From: CAZFLD01 sp964519835
Lineage (GTDB): Bacteria; Spirochaetota; Spirochaetia; DSM-27196; CAZFLD01
Assembly: GCA_964519835.1 (NCBI GenBank)
Contig: CAZFLD010000113.1
Location: 1-10,318 of the forward strand
Direction: 5' to 3'
DNA: 10,318 nt
Position 1 is the first letter of the stretch, and every line of letters starts with the position of its first letter. A model generated the notes under the pieces. It saw only the letters and a list, made by a program, of their open reading frames with translations, did no database searches and was not told the origin of the DNA. The position numbers and the translations under genes were made by a program. Below are positions 6,506 through 10,318 of this stretch, piece by piece.

Positions 6506-7327
6506 ATGGAAGGAATCGTAAAACGCGTAATAGAGCACTCGCTGTTCCGGGCAGGCCGTAGCGCGGACTTTGCCTGCCCCGAGGATTGGCAGATCAACGA
6601 CCTAGCCTTTGAAGACTACGATTTGTGGTACATCCGTCGGGGTGCGGGCATGCTTACTCGAAGCGGAGTCGAGTTCAATCTGCGACCAGGACAGCTATAC
6701 CTGTTCCGGCCGGGTGACGTGATATCGGCCCGACAAATAGAGGATGATCGTTTGCGAGTGTACTTTTGTGACTTCTCGCCCGCGAACAACTCCCTATTTA
6801 AGTACCTGTCCTTTCCGTTTGTGACTTGCGATTCCGGCGATAGAATTGCCGATGCCTTTCGCCTTTTTTTTCGAGAAGCAGGGCGATGCGGCGACGTATC
6901 CTCGTTCAGCGTACGCTTGCTTTTGTACTCCGTTTTTCAATTCTGGCTGCAGGCAGGAGAGGTAAGCCTAAAAGGTTTAGACCAAGGGGTAAGTGGTTTT
7001 GAGGCTCTCCTCAGGGCTATCGATTTTATGGAGTTCCATCGCAACGAACGGCTGAGCCTACTGCAGCTATCGAAGGTCTGTGCAATGGAAAAAAGTGGAC
7101 TGACCCGTCTGTTCAAGAAGCTAATCGGCAAGTCCCCAATCAAATATCACAACGAACTCCGCATGAGTTATGCGGGATTCCTCCTGGACGCGGGGGCCTC
7201 GGTAAAGGAGGTCTCTACTCAGACCGGGTATGCGGATACGTTTTCGTTCTCAAAAGCATTCAAGCGCGTGACGGGTCGGAACCCGTCCGAGCTTCCGACG
7301 CCTCCCGACGCGAGTCAGGCGATATGA
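6506..7327 (+). CDS. AraC family transcriptional regulator
   Basis: From ATG 6506 the product is 273 residues. The N-terminal half is a cupin-like ligand domain (about 25-150; LWYIRRGAGMLTRSG at 40-54 and LRPGQLYLFRPGD at 59-71). The C-terminal half is the double helix-turn-helix of AraC/XylS proteins (about 165-262): LSLLQLSKVCAMEKSGLTRL and the family signature around GYADTFSFSKAFKRVTGRNP (241-260). An in-frame ATG at 6443 would add 21 residues, but it lies inside the TTGGT-N11-ACCAA site and the extra residues do not look like domain sequence, so I prefer 6506. AraC proteins with this layout usually activate sugar genes on binding a sugar. It is transcribed away from the OMPDC operon and towards the rraA-like, xylose isomerase and SDR genes, its likely targets. 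Confidence 0.88.
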   Translation: MEGIVKRVIEHSLFRAGRSADFACPEDWQINDLAFEDYDLWYIRRGAGMLTRSGVEFNLRPGQLYLFRPGDVISARQIEDDRLRVYFCDFSPANNSLFKYLSFPFVTCDSGDRIADAFRLFFREAGRCGDVSSFSVRLLLYSVFQFWLQAGEVSLKGLDQGVSGFEALLRAIDFMEFHRNERLSLLQLSKVCAMEKSGLTRLFKKLIGKSPIKYHNELRMSYAGFLLDAGASVKEVSTQTGYADTFSFSKAFKRVTGRNPSELPTPPDASQAI

Positions 7328-7487
7328 CATCCTCTTTTGGACAAACAAAATCCAGTATTCAACATGGGTTATGGTACACGGACGGAGTTACGTTACATGG
7401 GTCATGGTTAAGGCTGTAGAATCGCAGGTGGCTCATTCAAATGCATCCACTCGTCTCCGCACGTTTCGCGATCGCGTGCTTGCGTGA
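7328..7487 (+). promoter_or_regulatory. Intergenic region with 14-bp direct repeats and a candidate activator-dependent promoter
   Basis: Two 14-bp copies of ACATGGGTYATGGT occur at 7362-7375 and 7395-7408 with one mismatch, 33 bp apart (about three helical turns). TAGAAT (7417-7422) is a 5-of-6 match to a -10 box. The -35 position (7394-7399) reads TACATG, a poor match, and is overlapped by the second repeat. A weak -35 covered by a direct repeat is the usual layout for activation by an AraC-type protein, whose gene ends at 7327. No terminator with a T-run is seen after araC. Confidence 0.4.
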
Positions 7488-7697
7488 CACCCCCCCAGCC
7501 AACCCTGTTTTGGGTGGGGGAATATGCATGGCCTTGGGGTGGGGAATTACGCGGCCCTTGACATCTGTTACTTGGCCGTATACGCAGGTCACGATAAGAG
7601 GCACATTACGTCAACGCATCCGGATCACAAGTGGTACACGGCGGATTACGAGAGAACACTCGGCTACTTCAAGCGCGATTATCTCGACGAGCTGTAA
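7488..7697 (+). pseudogene. C-terminal fragment, possibly of an NAD-dependent epimerase/dehydratase
   Basis: This frame is open from 7488 (after a TGA at 7485-7487) to a TAA at 7695-7697. An ATG at 7524 would give 57 residues. The last part, HITSTHPDHKWYTADYER followed by TLGYFKRDYLDEL, resembles the C-terminal end of extended-SDR sugar epimerase-type proteins (a His-x-x-Ser/Thr strand, then DHKWY and an LGY motif). The Rossmann N-terminal part is missing, so I read it as a 5'-truncated gene. Its stop lies 11 bp before the rraA-like GTG and overlaps that gene's ribosome site (TAAAGG), so the two were probably coupled. It could instead be a small uncharacterised protein. The family guess is from pattern memory only. 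Confidence 0.35.
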
Positions 7698-7708
7698 AGG
7701 TTGCGAGA

Positions 7709-8275
7709 GTGACGATAGTGAAGGAATGGTCGAACGAAGAAGAGCTACGTGCTCTTGTAGCTCGTGAGCTTAGTACCCCCGTCGTCGGGGGCATCCTTGA
7801 CGGAATGGGCTACTACCGTCAGTTCCTACCCCAGGGGATACAACCTCTCCGTGCGGGTATGAGAGTCGTCGGCCGGGCAATGCCGGTCTTGATGATGGAT
7901 GTGTACGGTCCCCAAGAGGACCCTTTTGGTTTGATGACCCAGGCCTTGCATAACTTGCGTCCTGGGGAAGTCTACATCGCGGCGGGGGCGTTCCCACGAA
8001 GCGCGAATTGGGGCGAGATAATGACGGCCGCTGCAAAGGCACGTGGTGTTGTGGTAGAGCCGGGAGACTTTATCTTCGGCGACGTAGACGAGGCAGTCGC
8101 GGGAGCGGTGGAGAAAGCGCGTGGCGAGAAAGTCGTGCGCAAGGAAATTGAGGCAGGAATGACCGCCACGGAGGCGTTTCGGAAATACGGGATTCTTTAC
8201 AAATCCAAACCGATCTGTCTGGATCGGTGGCTCAAATCCAAGTCAGGCAAGGGTATTAGAATAGGCCTAGGTTAA
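7709..8275 (+). CDS. RraA family protein with two apparent internal deletions
   Basis: The N-terminal part follows the RraA / HMG-aldolase-like family: TPVVGGILDGMGYY (23-36), VVGRAMPVLMMDVYG (53-67), LRPGEVYIAAG (83-93) and WGEIMTAAAKARG (101-113). Family members then continue for about 50 residues containing the G-x-x-RD catalytic/metal motif and a PVF strand before V-x-PGD. Here VVVEPGDFIFGDVD (114-127) follows KARG directly. A second gap of about a dozen residues follows DVD, where GVVVVP-type sequence is usual. EKARGEKVVRKEIEAGM and ATEAFRKYGIL then look normal, followed by an extra 25-residue tail. The frame stays open throughout. I chose GTG 7709 because AAAGG lies 8 bases upstream; 7718 is an alternative. 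It is 20 bp before the xylose isomerase gene. RraA-type aldolase activity is unlikely without the RD motif; it may be inactive or structural. Confidence 0.8.
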   Translation: MTIVKEWSNEEELRALVARELSTPVVGGILDGMGYYRQFLPQGIQPLRAGMRVVGRAMPVLMMDVYGPQEDPFGLMTQALHNLRPGEVYIAAGAFPRSANWGEIMTAAAKARGVVVEPGDFIFGDVDEAVAGAVEKARGEKVVRKEIEAGMTATEAFRKYGILYKSKPICLDRWLKSKSGKGIRIGLG

Positions 8276-8295
8276 TTCCGTAGGAGGGATAGCGG

Positions 8296-9327
8296 ATGGA
8301 AGAATTTAAGTTCTCGGTCGGCCCCTGGAACATCCAGGAAGGCGCCGATGCCTTCGGGCCGTCGGTTCGACAATCCTTCACATTTGACGAGAAGGTGCGG
8401 CGATTCAAGGCGATGGGGTTTCACGCGATTCAGTTTCACGATGACGACGTTGTCCCCGAGATCGACAGTAAGGACGACAGGACGTGCAAGTCCGTCGCCA
8501 ACGAAAAGCGAAGGATTCTCTTGGACAACGGCCTTGTCGCCGAATTTGTAGCACCGCGACTGTGGGAATCTCCGAAGGGCATCGATGGCTCATTCACTTC
8601 CAACAATCCAAAGGAACGCTTGTATGCGGTGGAGCGCTCGAAACGAAGCGTCGACCTCTGCCGACAGATGGGATGTAATCTTCTCGGGCTATGGTATGCC
8701 AGGGAGGGGACTGTTTGTGCGGAGAGCAAGAATCCCCAAGACGGTATTCGTTGGATGATTGACGGTCTCAACGACATTCTCGACTACGATCCGCAGATCA
8801 GAGTCTTCATCGAACCAAAGCCGAATGAACCCATAGATCGAAGTTTCGCTCCGACCATAGGGCATGCTATGGCGCTGTCCGCAGCAACTCATGATCCCGC
8901 TCGAGTTGGCGGGCTCGTCGAGAGCGCCCACGCGATGCTTGCCGGGCTCGATCCTGCATCCGAGATGGGATTTGCTCTCGCAATGGGAAAGCTGTTCGGC
9001 GTTCACCTAAACGACCAAAACAGCCTGAAGTTCGACCAGGATAAGACCTTCGGTGCCGAGAACATACGGCAGGCATTTAATCAGATACGGGTCCTGAAAC
9101 GAGGCGGATTCGGCAAGGCGGGAGAGATTGTGGGGTTGGATGTGCAAGCAATGCGAACACAGCCGTCGGAGCTTTCTTTTCGGCACCTCGAGAATTCCCT
9201 CAAAATGGTACGAATCCTCGAACGGAAGGTGGAAGAGTTCGATGAGTCAATACACCAACAGTTTATCGATGCCCGCGACTACGACGGTCTTGAGATGTAC
9301 ACGCTCAGCCATCTTCTCGGCGAGTGA
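8296..9327 (+). CDS. Xylose isomerase family sugar isomerase (class I, XylA-like)
   Basis: The 343-residue TIM barrel shows class I xylose isomerase motifs in order: catalytic H48 in QFHDDD, GLWYAREG (131-138), E173 and K175 in FIEPKPNEP, E209 and H212 in LVESAHAMLAGLDP, LNDQN with FDQD (D247, D249), and D282 in GLDVQAMRT. These match the metal and sugar residues of Streptomyces-type XylA, which converts D-xylose to D-xylulose or D-glucose to D-fructose. One difference stands out: His237 (GVHLNDQ) occupies the position of the usual metal ligand Asp (D245, HIDLNGQ). The protein is also somewhat shorter than the approximately 385-390 residues of XylA. ATG 8296 has a strong GGAGG ribosome site 8 bases upstream. 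No xylulokinase is adjacent, so the natural substrate may not be xylose. Confidence 0.88.
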   Translation: MEEFKFSVGPWNIQEGADAFGPSVRQSFTFDEKVRRFKAMGFHAIQFHDDDVVPEIDSKDDRTCKSVANEKRRILLDNGLVAEFVAPRLWESPKGIDGSFTSNNPKERLYAVERSKRSVDLCRQMGCNLLGLWYAREGTVCAESKNPQDGIRWMIDGLNDILDYDPQIRVFIEPKPNEPIDRSFAPTIGHAMALSAATHDPARVGGLVESAHAMLAGLDPASEMGFALAMGKLFGVHLNDQNSLKFDQDKTFGAENIRQAFNQIRVLKRGGFGKAGEIVGLDVQAMRTQPSELSFRHLENSLKMVRILERKVEEFDESIHQQFIDARDYDGLEMYTLSHLLGE

Positions 9328-9366
9328 GTGCTCACACCGACGACGGATACTAGGTAGCCTGGCCGC

Positions 9367-10230
9367 ATGAGTCACAATCCGAACCGAATTAATCTTCGCG
9401 AAACACAGATTGTTAGCGTTGGAGGAGCCGGTGGCTTGGGAAGTGCATTTTCAACCGCCGCAAGCCTCGCCGGCGCGACCGTGTACGTATTCGACAAAGA
9501 CAAGGCGGAGACCGACTTGCCGTCTGCGCGAGTAGACGTCACCGACCTGGTCGGTCTACGTGAGCAGTTTCGACGCGTCATTGAGCCCGATGCACAGTCG
9601 GTTGTGGTCGTAAACTTTGCCGGAATCCATCATCCATCCATGGATCTTACAATGGAACTGACCGGTGATGATCTTGAGACGTTTCGTCGAGTGTGTGAGG
9701 TGAACCTGACGGGCGCATTTGCCGTTACAGGCGCCGTGGCTCCACTCCTTGTGGCACGTGGCGGCGGCCACATCCTTCACTTATGCAGCAACGGGAGCCG
9801 CCAGTCGCTGTTTGGCAGCTACGCCTACAATGCGAGCAAACACGGGCTGGAGGGTCTAGTTAAGACCGCGGCGGCGCAGCTCGCGCCTTACGGTGTTCGA
9901 GTGAACGGTATTGCCCCCGGCACCGTGATTACGAACTTGAATCGTCGCCTGCTTACTGAGGATGACGGTGAGTATACGGCACGGGCCCTGAGCATTCTCG
10001 CGCACACGCCGACGAAGCGTTTTGCTACAGCGGAGGGAGTCGTTGAGTCTCTTCTTGCTATGTGCGTGCCTCAAAGGCACCTGACCGGTAACGTTATCTT
10101 CGCTGATGACGGCTACGCGGTCGAGGGCCATTCATGGCCCGAGGGTAACAAAGCCCTGTATGAATCACGCGACGAGTTAGAGGCATTGCTCGCAGATACC
10201 GGTCGTAGGCGCAGCGCGAATCAGTCATAA
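9367..10230 (+). CDS. Short-chain dehydrogenase/reductase (SDR)
   Basis: The 287-residue product is a classical SDR. It has an N-terminal cofactor loop VGGAGGLGSA (18-27, with Gly replacing the first Thr of TGxxxGxG), D43 in VYVFDKD ending the second strand (suggesting NAD over NADP), NFAG (83-86) for the usual NNAG, N113 in EVNLTGAF, catalytic S141 in HLCSNGS, and Y154 with K158 in YNASK. VRVNGIAPGTVIT (178-190) and LTGNVIFADDGY (239-250) complete the fold. The family oxidises or reduces sugar, sugar-alcohol or similar hydroxyl groups. The gene starts 39 bp after the isomerase stop and reads the same way, so it is probably co-transcribed. The C-terminal 35 residues (from about GHSWPEG) extend past the standard core. 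The substrate is unknown. Confidence 0.92.
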   Translation: MSHNPNRINLRETQIVSVGGAGGLGSAFSTAASLAGATVYVFDKDKAETDLPSARVDVTDLVGLREQFRRVIEPDAQSVVVVNFAGIHHPSMDLTMELTGDDLETFRRVCEVNLTGAFAVTGAVAPLLVARGGGHILHLCSNGSRQSLFGSYAYNASKHGLEGLVKTAAAQLAPYGVRVNGIAPGTVITNLNRRLLTEDDGEYTARALSILAHTPTKRFATAEGVVESLLAMCVPQRHLTGNVIFADDGYAVEGHSWPEGNKALYESRDELEALLADTGRRRSANQS

Positions 10231-10255
10231 GCCGGCGCCGCCTCGGGCGCGACGG

Positions 10256-10287
10256 CGCTGGTAGGGCCGGGCCATGCCCTACCAGCG
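10256..10287. repeat. Strong hairpin, 12-bp perfect stem and 8-base loop
   Basis: CGCTGGTAGGGC (10256-10267) and GCCCTACCAGCG (10276-10287) are exact reverse complements around CGGGCCAT. It starts 26 bp after the SDR stop. No T-run follows on the plus strand, so it is not a textbook intrinsic terminator. It could still act as an operon-end structure or be a copy of a dispersed intergenic palindrome. Confidence 0.7.
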
Positions 10288-10318
10288 GCGAAAGGCAATC
10301 CATGCGGGAATTGTGACA

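Noticed and set aside
7510..7547. Two G-rich 14-base near-repeats (TTGGGTGGGGGAAT and TTGGGGTGGGGAAT), possible G-quadruplex or duplication
   Set aside because: They differ only by shift within G-runs and lie inside the gene fragment; low complexity explains the similarity well enough.
7631..7708. N-terminal extension of the rraA-like gene to GTG 7631
   Set aside because: The extra 26 residues overlap the upstream gene fragment in another frame and lack family similarity; GTG 7709 has a better ribosome site.
8207..8230. CCGATC/GATCGG inverted repeat and CAAATCCAA direct repeats in the tail of the rraA-like gene
   Set aside because: Short, inside an open frame, and no T-run; insufficient to claim a terminator or insertion scar.

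Overview
The window is bacterial: Shine-Dalgarno sites, ATGA/GTGA gene overlaps, operons and IS66 insertion-sequence remnants are all visible. GC content looks moderate (a little above half, estimated by eye). No rRNA, tRNA or phylogenetic marker is present, so I do not assign a phylum. No CRISPR array, complete transposase or phage gene was found.

Layout. (1) Positions 1-873 are mobile-element debris. Two different IS66-type elements lie tail to tail. Each keeps the end of tnpA and the first 68 codons of tnpB, and they are joined by a 20-bp near-palindrome at 350-369. The outer end of the second element is recognisable at about 873. (2) Positions 1046-6410, minus strand, hold a five-gene run. 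In transcription order these are an OMP-decarboxylase-superfamily enzyme of the hexulose-6-phosphate synthase / 3-keto-L-gulonate-6-phosphate decarboxylase type, a TIM-barrel sugar isomerase/epimerase, a class III PLP aminotransferase of the glutamate-1-semialdehyde aminomutase type, a GntR/FCD repressor-type regulator, and an M81 (MlrC-like) metalloprotein. The first three overlap by 4 bp each and are almost certainly co-transcribed. (3) Positions 6411-6505 are a divergent control region. (4) Positions 6506-10230, plus strand, hold an AraC-type regulator, a gene fragment resembling the C-terminus of a nucleotide-sugar-epimerase-like protein, an RraA-family protein with two apparent internal deletions, a xylose-isomerase-family protein and a short-chain dehydrogenase. 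(5) Positions 10231-10318 contain a strong 12-bp-stem hairpin.

Reading of the locus. Two sugar isomerase-type enzymes, an aldolase/decarboxylase, an RraA-type protein, a dehydrogenase and an aminotransferase under two local regulators fit a catabolic cluster for a sugar, sugar acid or amino sugar. I do not recognise it as a named pathway, and no transporter or kinase lies in the window. Two 21-bp sites of the form TTGGT-N11-ACCAA, one over the predicted operon promoter and one before the M81 gene, suggest that the GntR protein controls its own operon at both ends.

The most unusual points are the exact same-codon truncation of two unrelated tnpB genes at a palindrome, the doubly deleted RraA protein that has lost its catalytic motif, the shared operator pair, and a xylose isomerase with His at a usual Asp metal-ligand position.
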